From contig CAMWMM010000067.1 in assembly GCA_947175285.1 (NCBI GenBank), forward strand, positions 1 to 14,009: DNA of 14,009 nt, written 5' to 3'. The stretch comes from an uncultured Lachnospiraceae bacterium (GTDB lineage Bacteria > Bacillota_A > Clostridia > Lachnospirales > Lachnospiraceae). The position numbers and the translations under genes are program-made. The notes under the pieces were generated by a model, which ran no database searches, was not told the origin of the DNA, and worked only from the letters and a program-made list of their open reading frames with translations. This document shows positions 1 through 5,986 of the stretch, piece after piece. The number at the start of each line of letters is the position of its first letter. The stretch's first letter is position 1.

Positions 1-146
1 AGGATTTCACATTGTTTTTCACTTTCATCCTCGTCAGTCAGGTTATAGCGTCTTGCCAGCTTACGTGCTTTCAAGCGTAACTCAGTCAACTCGGAATCAG
101 ATGGATCATAAAGTTGTCCTGCAAGCATTTTTTCTTTTTCAGTCAT
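1..146 (-). CDS. Maltose/galactoside O-acetyltransferase, N-terminal part (cut by window edge)
   Basis: Only the first 48 codons are present; the gene runs off the left edge. The product begins MTEKEKMLAGQLYDPSDSEL and continues with LRLKARKLARRYN, the N-terminal Mac domain (PF12464) of Maa/LacA-type sugar O-acetyltransferases. These enzymes move acetyl from acetyl-CoA to a sugar hydroxyl in the cytoplasm. The catalytic left-handed beta-helix with its hexapeptide repeats would lie outside the window and cannot be checked. The start is fixed by a GGAGG at 156-160, nine bases upstream of the ATG. It begins 24 bases after the methyltransferase stop, so the two are probably co-transcribed. The family call is fairly safe; the sugar acceptor is not known. 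Confidence 0.85.
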   Translation of the reverse strand, partial: MTEKEKMLAGQLYDPSDSELTELRLKARKLARRYNLTDEDESEKQCEI

Positions 147-170
147 TGTTATATACCTCCATAAATTCTT

Positions 171-947
171 TTAGCATATTCCTTTTTGAGCTACAATCAG
201 TCCATGTTCACTATATCCTAAATTGCTCCTTTTATCACATAAACTCAAATGAATATCCATAAATGCATTAAAATCTTTTTTACTCATATGTTCAACTATT
301 TCTCTATATACAAAAATAGGTCCGTCCGTTGCTACATGATGAAGTAATTTTAAATTATATTTTTTCAAATCTTCTTCTATCATCTCAGGAGTAGTTGAGT
401 AAAATAATGTACTATTCTCTATATGTCCCTCTTTCATATAATTTACCAGATAAGAAAAATTGTCCTTCATTTCTTCAAAATGTGCCATATAATTTGCACA
501 GCGATTTACATATGCAATCATATATATTCCGCCATTTTTCAGCACTCTTAATGTTTCAGACAAAGATTTTTCCCTGTCTGTTTCATCACATAAATGATAA
601 TAAGAACCTAAATTTAATACAACATCAAAGCTGCTATCATTAAATCTTGATAAATCCAAAACACTTCCTTGATATATATCTTTTAATTTTTGATTTCTTT
701 CGTTTTCTTTTCTTATATGTTCTACGTTTATATCAATCAAATCACCCGCAATCACATTACAGCCTAAATCAGTGAGAGGAAACGAGTAAATGCCGCATCC
801 TGCACAAGCATCAAGAACTGACATATTTTGTCGGCAATACATTTTTAAATATTTCATAGTTGTAATGTACTCAATTTGTCCTGATTGAGAAATCAAACGC
901 TGGCTTTCGTTACAATCCTCGGTATAAAATTTCTGTATTTCCTCCAT
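171..947 (-). CDS. Class I SAM-dependent methyltransferase
   Basis: The 258-residue product is a Rossmann-fold methyltransferase. Motif I is VLDACAGCG at residues 44-52. An acidic residue after strand 2 (D69 in NVIAGDLIDIN) should bind the SAM ribose, and DVVLNLGSYYHL at 108-119 is the strand-4 motif. The rest has the Methyltransf_11/25 layout with a C-terminal substrate region rich in aromatics and His. A longer frame reaches an ATG at 995, but it has no ribosome site. The ATG at 947 is preceded by AAGGAGATTAAGGAT and is chosen. It lies 58 bases downstream of the hydrolase stop and 24 bases upstream of the acetyltransferase, in an apparent operon. The methyl acceptor cannot be told; a small molecule is more likely than DNA, since no target-recognition domain or DPPY-type motif is present. 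Confidence 0.87.
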   Translation of the reverse strand: MEEIQKFYTEDCNESQRLISQSGQIEYITTMKYLKMYCRQNMSVLDACAGCGIYSFPLTDLGCNVIAGDLIDINVEHIRKENERNQKLKDIYQGSVLDLSRFNDSSFDVVLNLGSYYHLCDETDREKSLSETLRVLKNGGIYMIAYVNRCANYMAHFEEMKDNFSYLVNYMKEGHIENSTLFYSTTPEMIEEDLKKYNLKLLHHVATDGPIFVYREIVEHMSKKDFNAFMDIHLSLCDKRSNLGYSEHGLIVAQKGIC

Positions 948-1005
948 ATCCTTAATCTCCTTGAACAGAATTAATCCCACCGTTTGTTCAGTCATTTATG
1001 TATTA

Positions 1006-1992
1006 TTAATTTTTAAAAAACTCAATTATCATATTCATGATATCTGCATCATGTTCCATATACAATTCCTTATCGATAGGCGGTTCCGGATTTTCTGCCT
1101 TATACTCTATCGCAGCATCCGTCAGAAAATAGTCATAGTGACCATTATGATTTTCCTTATCCATAAGCATAAAGGTACAATTCGGATTAACGATTTCATT
1201 CTGCCGTTCATAAATCGGACTCTTTCCACCATAAAAGGAATCTTCTTCCGCACTGATAACCAGAACAGGAATTGATACCGAGTTAATACCATCAACTGCG
1301 GATAAATCTTTATCATCACCATATTTCAATGCAATGAACAGCGAATTTAACGGTTTTACTATTGGATAAAATATTCCGGTATAACGCTTTATCGAATACT
1401 GCCACTGCTCTTCAGGCGTATCAAAACCAGACGCAGCAACAACCTTTTCAATATTGTGTTCAAACTGAAGTTCTGCACAAACTGCATAAGCACCCATGCT
1501 ATGACCGAAGAGATAAATAGGCAGTTCTTTAAATTTTTCATTTGTCTCAATGAAATCAAGAAGTGCATCAACATCATAAACACTCTGGCTATAGCCTTTC
1601 ATACTGCTGCCACTGCTTGTATAACAACCGGTATAGTCAAGAGACACAACCGAATATCCTGCGTCAATAAAATATCGTATTTCGTATAGTTTGATATCAT
1701 TGGCATCTCTGTGCCCGGGTGCCACCACGATTAATCCCTTTGCATCATCAACCGCATAAAGGAATGCAGAAATATCATTCTTTCCGGATTGCACAAATAT
1801 CTGCTCACGCGGATATTTTTCCTTGTCAATATCATCATATACAAGAAAATATTCTGAATCATATTTATCATAATCTGCCCTTGAAAAAACCACCAAATGA
1901 GCTATTGCGACACCACCAAATATAAGTGTTGATACGGCTACTATTGAGATGATGATTATCCCGGTTATCTTTTTTATTGATTTGTGTCCCAT
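1006..1992 (-). CDS. Membrane-anchored alpha/beta hydrolase
   Basis: A 328-residue alpha/beta-hydrolase-fold protein. Residues about 9-35 form one hydrophobic segment after a Lys-rich start, so the enzyme is probably anchored with its catalytic domain outside. The nucleophile elbow is GHSMG (Ser165). The likely acid is Asp251 (ISAEEDSFYGG) and the likely base His282 or His285 (ENHNGHYDYF). PGHRD at 92-96 is in the oxyanion-strand position. It resembles the BAAT/serine aminopeptidase-like S33 type found in many Clostridia, with no known substrate. The start lies 12 bases after the stop of the S66 gene, with an AGTAGGGTG ribosome site overlapping that stop, so translation is probably coupled. 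A second, divergent hydrolase with the same layout lies at 12165-13154. Confidence 0.85.
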   Translation of the reverse strand: MGHKSIKKITGIIIISIVAVSTLIFGGVAIAHLVVFSRADYDKYDSEYFLVYDDIDKEKYPREQIFVQSGKNDISAFLYAVDDAKGLIVVAPGHRDANDIKLYEIRYFIDAGYSVVSLDYTGCYTSSGSSMKGYSQSVYDVDALLDFIETNEKFKELPIYLFGHSMGAYAVCAELQFEHNIEKVVAASGFDTPEEQWQYSIKRYTGIFYPIVKPLNSLFIALKYGDDKDLSAVDGINSVSIPVLVISAEEDSFYGGKSPIYERQNEIVNPNCTFMLMDKENHNGHYDYFLTDAAIEYKAENPEPPIDKELYMEHDADIMNMIIEFFKN

Positions 1993-2004
1993 ATACTATA
2001 CACC

Positions 2005-2886
2005 CTACTGAAACAACAATGTTTTATTCTTAGTATCCAAAACCGCATTTCTTCCAATAGGAAAAATTGCATGGTTGGTGCCATGACCGAAATCATCACA
2101 ATAAGCAACCGGAATACTATATTTTTTACCGAATCTTTCCAGCACTTCAAATAACAGCGGTGAAACCTCATCCGAATAATGCCCAAACAATAACCCTGTA
2201 ACTTGTTCCATTAACTGACTTTGTCCTATACAAGTTAAGAACATACTGACATCCTGAACCGATTGGAATTTATCTGATTCCTCAATAAACAATATATAAT
2301 TCTTATCTGTTGGGTAGGGAAAAAATCTGTTTCCTAATGTCAAAACAAAATTAAGTAAATACCCTCCGACAAGGCTTCCTTCGCAACGTCCCTCTGTAAT
2401 TGTATACCAATCGCTATTACTAACATAATCGGTTACATTTCCTTCTATCAAATGTGAAACAAACTGTTTCTTATCGTATTCGCTGATATTATCAAATAAT
2501 CCCGGCGTCTGTCCATAGTATGTCGTTATGCCGGTCTGGGCATATACAGCATTAAGTATTGATGTCCCATCACTATAACTCAGGAAAAGTTTCGGAGTTT
2601 CCTTTATTTTTTTATAATCTATATACGGAAGTAAATCAACGCTTCCATAACCACCGCCAAAAAATATCATCTTTACGGTTTCGTCATATATCATCTCATT
2701 TAAATCATCAACTCGTTCTGTTACACTTGCAGTATATTGATAGGTATCTTTGTAGATATTTTTCCCGAATTTAATTTGAAATCCCAATCTTTCAATGCCT
2801 TTTGCATACTTTTCATAATCATTTCTATCTGCTACCCAACTCGGTGATATAATTCCAATGGTGTCACCATTCTTTAACGTATTCAT
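2005..2886 (-). CDS. Peptidase S66 family protein (LD-carboxypeptidase / MccF-like)
   Basis: The 293-residue product starts MNTLKNGDTIGIISPSW, the standard opening of S66 serine peptidases. SYSDGTSIL gives the nucleophile Ser105. ILFIEES supplies Glu202 and DFGHGTNHAIFPIG supplies His268 (His272 less likely), completing the Ser-Glu-His triad. GRCEGSLVGGYL at 167-178 is the usual glycine-rich turn. Members either trim the terminal D-Ala from muropeptide tetrapeptides (LdcA) or cleave peptidyl-nucleotide antibiotics such as microcin C (MccF); the sequence does not decide between them. The frame stays open to an ATG at 3042, but that stretch covers the antisense RNA promoter and a repeated leader, so it is not believed to be coding. 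ATG 2886 has AAAAGGAAAA just upstream and matches the family N-terminus. An ATG at 2931 with GAGG upstream is an alternative. Confidence 0.87.
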   Translation of the reverse strand: MNTLKNGDTIGIISPSWVADRNDYEKYAKGIERLGFQIKFGKNIYKDTYQYTASVTERVDDLNEMIYDETVKMIFFGGGYGSVDLLPYIDYKKIKETPKLFLSYSDGTSILNAVYAQTGITTYYGQTPGLFDNISEYDKKQFVSHLIEGNVTDYVSNSDWYTITEGRCEGSLVGGYLLNFVLTLGNRFFPYPTDKNYILFIEESDKFQSVQDVSMFLTCIGQSQLMEQVTGLLFGHYSDEVSPLLFEVLERFGKKYSIPVAYCDDFGHGTNHAIFPIGRNAVLDTKNKTLLFQ

Positions 2887-2912
2887 AAGTATTTTCCTTT
2901 TCACTTCTTCAT

Positions 2913-2943
2913 TAAGTTTTACTTTTCGCATTTCAATTTCCTC
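2913..2943 (-). repeat. 31-bp repeat of a gene-start region (copy 1 of 2)
   Basis: This stretch matches 3633-3663 at 29 of 31 positions in the same orientation. On the minus strand both copies read a GAG-type ribosome site, AAATTGAAATGC, then AAAAGTAAAACTTA, that is, the start of a small protein M(R/P)KVKL. Copy 1 has no matching gene body after the first codons and runs into the S66 gene. Confidence 0.75.
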
Positions 2944-2986
2944 AAATTCGAGGGAATTAAAATCAAAACGAAATTTCATAACAGAC

Positions 2987-3015
2987 TTGAATTTTCCAAT
3001 CCGTAATGCTATATT
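2987..3015 (+). promoter_or_regulatory. Promoter of the antisense RNA
   Basis: TTGAAT (2987-2992) and TATATT (3010-3015) are separated by exactly 17 bp, with TGC before the -10 (extended -10). The expected transcript start is near 3021. It points against the toxin gene, and no plus-strand coding frame follows it. Confidence 0.72.
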
Positions 3016-3020
3016 ATAGA

Positions 3021-3112
3021 CATAAAGGAAGCAGCCGCCCACAAAGTGGTTAGCCTCCAGAAAGTGTAAAGCCTACTTTCACCGGCTAAGTGACAAGGTA
3101 GGCTTTTTATTT
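3021..3112 (+). ncRNA. Candidate antisense antitoxin RNA of the holin-like toxin
   Basis: A roughly 90-nt RNA is predicted between a good plus-strand promoter (2987-3015) and a hairpin terminator (3068-3114). It has no coding frame of note. It overlaps the 3' end of the toxin gene tail to tail, as in TxpA/RatA, BsrG/SR4 and Fst/RNAII type I systems. Near its 5' end is a small hairpin with CCAC/GTGG arms, and GTGGTTAGCCTCC at 3046-3058, which nearly repeats a sequence in the toxin mRNA leader. The CCTCC within it could pair with the toxin Shine-Dalgarno. The exact ends are estimates. Confidence 0.66.
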
Positions 3113-3114
3113 TC
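3068..3114 (+). terminator. Rho-independent terminator of the antisense RNA
   Basis: Arms AAAGCCTAC (3068-3076) and GTAGGCTTT (3098-3106) extend inward through TT and TCAC/GTGA with single-base bulges, around a CGGCTAA loop. TTTTTATTTT follows on the plus strand. Read on the minus strand the stem is followed only by ACACTTTC, so it should stop the antisense RNA well and the toxin mRNA poorly. Confidence 0.8.
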
Positions 3115-3202
3115 GCTTATTATTCCTATCTATATAGGTAAGCAATGCGACTAAAAATGTACCACCTAAAAACAACAGGCTTAAAGTTTCATAAGTACCC
3201 AT
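3107..3202 (-). CDS. Holin-like type I toxin (Hol_Tox-like), 31 aa
   Basis: A 31-residue peptide beginning MGTYETLSLLFLGGTFLVAL and ending LTYIDRNNKRK. One transmembrane stretch (about residues 7-24) is followed by a short charged tail, the layout of the 'putative holin-like toxin' family (PF16935), which is related in design to TxpA, BsrG and Fst type I toxins. Such peptides insert in the cell membrane when over-produced. The start has a near-perfect AGGGAGGTG ribosome site five bases upstream. The stop codon abuts the terminator stem of a convergent antisense RNA. The gene has its own promoter (3271-3299). The family call rests on remembered sequence pattern; toxicity is inferred. Confidence 0.82.
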   Translation of the reverse strand: MGTYETLSLLFLGGTFLVALLTYIDRNNKRK

Positions 3203-3209
3203 CGCATCA

Positions 3210-3236
3210 CCTCCCTTCTTTTGCAAGTTAGGGAGG
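3210..3236 (-). promoter_or_regulatory. Toxin mRNA hairpin that hides its ribosome binding site
   Basis: In the toxin leader, CCTCCCT (3230-3236, minus strand) is the exact complement of AGGGAGG (3210-3216), which is the Shine-Dalgarno. The 13-base loop gives a 7-bp, largely G-C stem with one more G-U pair. Full-length mRNA would therefore be translated poorly until it is processed or rearranged, a common trait of type I toxins. Confidence 0.62.
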
Positions 3237-3270
3237 CTACCACCTTGTAACACGACTGTTCCTTTCCCTC

Positions 3271-3299
3271 AGTATAACATGGGCATATTTGTACGACAA
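3271..3299 (-). promoter_or_regulatory. Promoter of the toxin gene
   Basis: On the minus strand TTGTCG (3294-3299) and TATACT (3271-3276) are 17 bp apart, and TGT precedes the -10 (extended -10). Transcription should begin near 3264, giving a leader of about 60 nt before the ATG at 3202. Confidence 0.75.
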
Positions 3300-3374
3300 G
3301 TCATTTTAAATTTTTTGTTATATCATAATCTTTCTCGTTTTCATAATTGCATAATATATTTTCTCATCAGAAAC

Positions 3375-3399
3375 AGTTGTTGCAAAATTTGCAACAACT
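3375..3399. repeat. 25-bp perfect inverted repeat, possible operator
   Basis: Arms AGTTGTTGCAAA and TTTGCAACAACT (12 bp each) flank one central base. It lies in the 266 bases between the toxin gene and the TIGR04076-like gene, about 75 bp upstream of the toxin -35 and 70 bp past the upstream stop. Neither side carries a convincing T-tract, so an operator (the AGTTGC...GCAACT form recalls MarR-type sites) is as likely as a terminator. The rest of this intergenic stretch is A+T-rich with nothing else recognised. Confidence 0.55.
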
Positions 3400-3468
3400 T
3401 AGGAATTAGTTTTCTTTCCTGAAATATTCAATTACCATCCAAACAATACCAAATTCCAACTTTCCGTC

Positions 3469-3651
3469 TTATTCCACAACTTCCCCATGAATACTCACTC
3501 TGCCACCATCCGGACACTTGGCATCAAACATTTTAGCACGGGTATTGCCATAGTCCAAATCAGCCCCATTTTGCAGTGCATAATCTTGCCCTTTTTTAAA
3601 ATAGCCGCTTCTGCATCTGCTATCAGTTATCGTAAGTTTTACTTTTGGCAT
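3469..3651 (-). CDS. Small TIGR04076-like protein, apparently internally deleted
   Basis: A 60-residue product from MPKVKLTITDSRCRSGYFKK to DAKCPDGGRVSIHGEVVE. The ends match what I recall of TIGR04076 family proteins, whose members run to about 80-100 residues. Between FKKGQ (about residue 21) and DYALQNG the usual middle, with a Cys-rich 'CPPLCHE' region, is absent, in frame. ATG 3651 is chosen because GGAG lies nine bases upstream; a frame start at 3666 would have no ribosome site. The function of the family is not known, and this copy may be a degraded remnant. It shares a 31-bp start region with 2913-2943. The family call is from memory. Confidence 0.6.
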   Translation of the reverse strand: MPKVKLTITDSRCRSGYFKKGQDYALQNGADLDYGNTRAKMFDAKCPDGGRVSIHGEVVE

Positions 3652-3663
3652 TTCAATTTTCTC
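3633..3663 (-). repeat. 31-bp repeat of a gene-start region (copy 2 of 2)
   Basis: Partner of 2913-2943 (29/31 identical, same orientation, 720 bp apart). Here it covers the ribosome site, start codon and first codons of the TIGR04076-like gene, so this is probably the parent copy. Confidence 0.75.
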
Positions 3664-3698
3664 CATAAACTCTGATTCTCAGTCTGGCAAACTTGGTG

Positions 3699-4046
3699 CT
3701 ACCGTCTTATCATGATACCTTTCATGTACTCTGTTTCATTATGGGTTTGATATACCAGTTCTTTTTCTTCCTCTGTACATCCAATTAAAATTTTAATTTC
3801 GGAATCCCTCTTCATTAAATCAACAATACACATGACAGCATCAATTTGTTTCTTACCCGAGCCAACCCACACATCAATACCTGTACCGTCCATTGATGAC
3901 GTGTTCTTTAAATACCCATAATCAACCTTATATATAAAATCCGGATACTTTGGATGTACTGCTCCTTTTGGTCTGTCTATCACTATTTCTGAACATTTCA
4001 CTAAAGAATCTAACGCTTCCCAAAAATCATTATCAAAACTATTCAT
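3699..4046 (-). CDS. Inorganic pyrophosphatase-like protein
   Basis: A 115-residue product with a family I pyrophosphatase signature: IDRPKGAVHPKYPDFIYKVD at 23-42, then YGYL, then SMDGTGIDVWVG at 51-62. This lines up with the DYGFI...DGDPLDVLV core of true enzymes. Asp42, Asp53 and Asp58 are kept, but the middle Asp of DGD is Thr55 and the following Pro is Gly. It is also much shorter than the usual 170-180 residues, so normal pyrophosphate hydrolysis is doubtful. Proteins of this compact type are common in Clostridia and carry the same name. ATG 4046 is chosen because GGAG lies seven bases upstream; the ATG at 4052 sits one base from that site. Two tiny overlapping frames precede it. Confidence 0.77.
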   Translation of the reverse strand: MNSFDNDFWEALDSLVKCSEIVIDRPKGAVHPKYPDFIYKVDYGYLKNTSSMDGTGIDVWVGSGKKQIDAVMCIVDLMKRDSEIKILIGCTEEEKELVYQTHNETEYMKGIMIRR

Positions 4047-4092
4047 CTGCATTCTCCATCAATTAAAATCTTCATAATTGCTGCTTAATCAT
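4043..4092 (-). other. Two mini-ORFs chained to the pyrophosphatase-like gene
   Basis: After AGGAGG (4101-4106, minus strand) comes ATG at 4092 encoding MIKQQL, whose TGA (4072-4074) overlaps the ATG (4075) of MKILIDGECR. The TGA of that frame (4043-4045) overlaps the ATG of the pyrophosphatase-like gene. They could be leader peptides that couple translation, or the scar of a lost gene; MKILIDG resembles the opening of YaiI/YqxD-type proteins. Chance is possible. Confidence 0.3.
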
Positions 4093-4111
4093 AGGTTCAA
4101 TCCTCCTCACG

Positions 4112-4147
4112 GTAAAATGCCCCACCGCAAGCAGCGTGGCATTTTAC
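4112..4147. terminator. Hairpin after the membrane protein gene, probable terminator
   Basis: Arms GTAAAATGCC (4112-4121) and GGCATTTTAC (4138-4147) form a perfect 10-bp stem with a partly pairing interior. It lies about 40 bases past the stop at 4184 on the minus strand. The T-run is inside the stem and short, so termination may be partial, allowing read-through to the pyrophosphatase-like gene. Confidence 0.5.
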
Positions 4148-4183
4148 TCTCGCGGCAGTCGTCAAATATCCGTGCTAGCACGT

Positions 4184-5956
4184 CTACTTGGCTCGTTGCT
4201 CGCGGAAATAGAACCCATCCCTTATCGTATCTCCCCGCAACCCAATCTTTGCAGGCGTTGGCGAAGAAGGAAAACTCTCATACCCTGTCTGGTCTCCTGT
4301 AACCGGATAATAGAAAGTGACGCCGTCTATTTCATAACTCTGCGTCTCGTAATTATCATAATCTTTCTGGCATATCCAATAATCATTCACATAGGATGCG
4401 GAAAGTTCCCGCCCGAACATGACTGCCTTATAAGCAAGGAAAAGGCAGATGAGTATCATACACGCGCATTCCGGATACTTCCAGTACCCTTTCTTGCCTT
4501 CCCCATTTTTTACTCTGCAAAACTTTTGCCTGCAAAAATGGAAAAACTCTGCCGCCATATCGCCCCATATGACAGCCGATGTCAAATACACATAAACGCA
4601 TCCATAACGGATAAGCGGTGAAGAAAAAAGCCAGAACAGGAAACACACAGAAACGACACCTTCAAGCAGCAATTTATCCCATATAAAAACATTCTGCAAA
4701 GCTCCCGTTTTTTCTTCCGCTTTCCGCCTCCATCTTTTCCATAATACGACAAGCAGCCGCAGCACAAAAACAAACACCGCCAGTAATGCCGCCAGAACAA
4801 AAAGTTTATCCATACCGCCTATACCGCGAAACCATTCGGGCAGCCATTTCCAAATCGGCATATCATACTTTGTCACATCATGATATCCTCTGCCCCATAC
4901 TTGAATCTCCCGTGCATCATAGTCTGCAATACCTTTGGGAATTTTCCAGTCCGGCGAAAACAAATCAATTCCGGTAAACGGATAGACTAACCAGCCTGAT
5001 AAAATGACATTTCGTATCAGAAACGGCAACACCGTCAAAATTCCTAAGAAAAGATACAGAACAATTTCTTTCCATCTTTTTTCCCGCAATAATGCTGCCG
5101 CGGGCTTTATCACCAATAAAATAATCAGTGCGGCGGAAAGTTTTATCGTCAGTAAAAATACGCCAAGCACACATAGCATCGCATAAGGAAAAACTGCCTG
5201 TTCGTTTTCTTCCAGCAAATCCATCCAGCGGATGATAATATAAAAAGCCGTTAAAACCATAAAATAATCGGATGCCGGAGATACCATTTCATCAAAAATA
5301 ATCAACAGATAGTAAATTCCCATCACTCTGGCAAAATCCGATGGTTTTAAAGACTTTCTTTTTTTCAGTTCTATAAGTTCCGAACAAACCACTGCAAGCA
5401 GAAAAGCGAAAAAACCTGCCGCCGCATGATACGAGCGTCCGCCCAGAAAAGCAAAGCTGTAGAGCGCTGAAAGCGCAAAAGAAGCACTGTTATACGCAAG
5501 CCTGCAATGTAAATTCCCAAGACCTTTTACAATGCCGTATTCCTCAATCCAGCGAATGCCCTGCGCATGATAGAGTCCGGTATCATAATGAATAATCCCT
5601 CTTGACGCTCCATATGAAAACAAGAGAAACAGCAAGACAAAAAAAGCTGTCATCCAAATTGTTTTCTTCCTGACAGCTTCCATTGCTTTCCGAAAATCCG
5701 CCCGCAGCCTTTTCCTGCACAAACAGGCAATCGCAAGGCAGATACCTACAAGAACCACATTTGCAATAAGCCCTACCGGTGCCAAGATACTAAATGCCTG
5801 CGCATATACCGTGACACCCGCAAGACCGCACATCACATAACTATCCCACCGCTTCACCTGATACGGGCAGACATACGTCAGACAATTCAAAATCCCGTAT
5901 CCAAATAGGAAAGCAGTCGCTAACATATAGAGCCATATCAAAATAACAGACAGCAT
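4184..5956 (-). CDS. Large polytopic membrane protein (LIC_10190-like), probable surface glycan role
   Basis: The 590-residue product has a hydrophobic N-terminus with no cleavable signal and roughly ten or more membrane segments up to residue about 525. A soluble C-terminal tail of about 60 residues follows. The first long loop contains RGIIHYDTGLYHAQGIRWIE (119-138) and KGLGNLHCRLAYNSASFALS (144-163). This recalls the LIC_10190 family of membrane proteins and the acidic first loop of GT-C lipid-linked-sugar glycosyltransferases; Asp125 and His130 would be the residues to test. It starts 30 bases after gmd, so it may use or export sugars made by that pathway. The ribosome site (AGGGGAA) is modest. 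Neither donor nor acceptor can be read from the sequence. Confidence 0.7.
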   Translation of the reverse strand: MLSVILIWLYMLATAFLFGYGILNCLTYVCPYQVKRWDSYVMCGLAGVTVYAQAFSILAPVGLIANVVLVGICLAIACLCRKRLRADFRKAMEAVRKKTIWMTAFFVLLFLLFSYGASRGIIHYDTGLYHAQGIRWIEEYGIVKGLGNLHCRLAYNSASFALSALYSFAFLGGRSYHAAAGFFAFLLAVVCSELIELKKRKSLKPSDFARVMGIYYLLIIFDEMVSPASDYFMVLTAFYIIIRWMDLLEENEQAVFPYAMLCVLGVFLLTIKLSAALIILLVIKPAAALLREKRWKEIVLYLFLGILTVLPFLIRNVILSGWLVYPFTGIDLFSPDWKIPKGIADYDAREIQVWGRGYHDVTKYDMPIWKWLPEWFRGIGGMDKLFVLAALLAVFVFVLRLLVVLWKRWRRKAEEKTGALQNVFIWDKLLLEGVVSVCFLFWLFSSPLIRYGCVYVYLTSAVIWGDMAAEFFHFCRQKFCRVKNGEGKKGYWKYPECACMILICLFLAYKAVMFGRELSASYVNDYWICQKDYDNYETQSYEIDGVTFYYPVTGDQTGYESFPSSPTPAKIGLRGDTIRDGFYFREQRAK

Positions 5957-5986
5957 ATCGTTCCCCTAAGTGCACTCCTATTCGGT

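Noticed and set aside
2887..3042. In-frame N-terminal extension of the S66 gene back to ATG 3042
   Set aside because: It lacks family similarity and a ribosome site at 3042, covers the antisense RNA promoter, and contains the repeated start region. ATG 2886 fits the family start.
3406..3468. In-frame codons after the TIGR04076-like stop (DGKLEFGIVWMVIEYF...) that could be the tail of a lost gene
   Set aside because: Only 20 codons, which can stay open by chance, and no family match could be recalled.
1..4100. Prophage or conjugative element suggested by a 'holin-like' peptide
   Set aside because: No integrase, capsid, lysin, relaxase or att-like repeats are present. The peptide fits the type I toxin form and not a phage holin.
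4171..4182. 12-bp palindrome CGTGCTAGCACG just past the membrane protein stop
   Set aside because: Too short, with no T-tract and no partner copy; likely chance or a minor part of the 3' end.
4136..4621. 161-codon open frame on the plus strand
   Set aside because: It lies wholly opposite the membrane protein gene and its downstream hairpin, has no ribosome site and no recognisable domain; it is a shadow of the coding strand.
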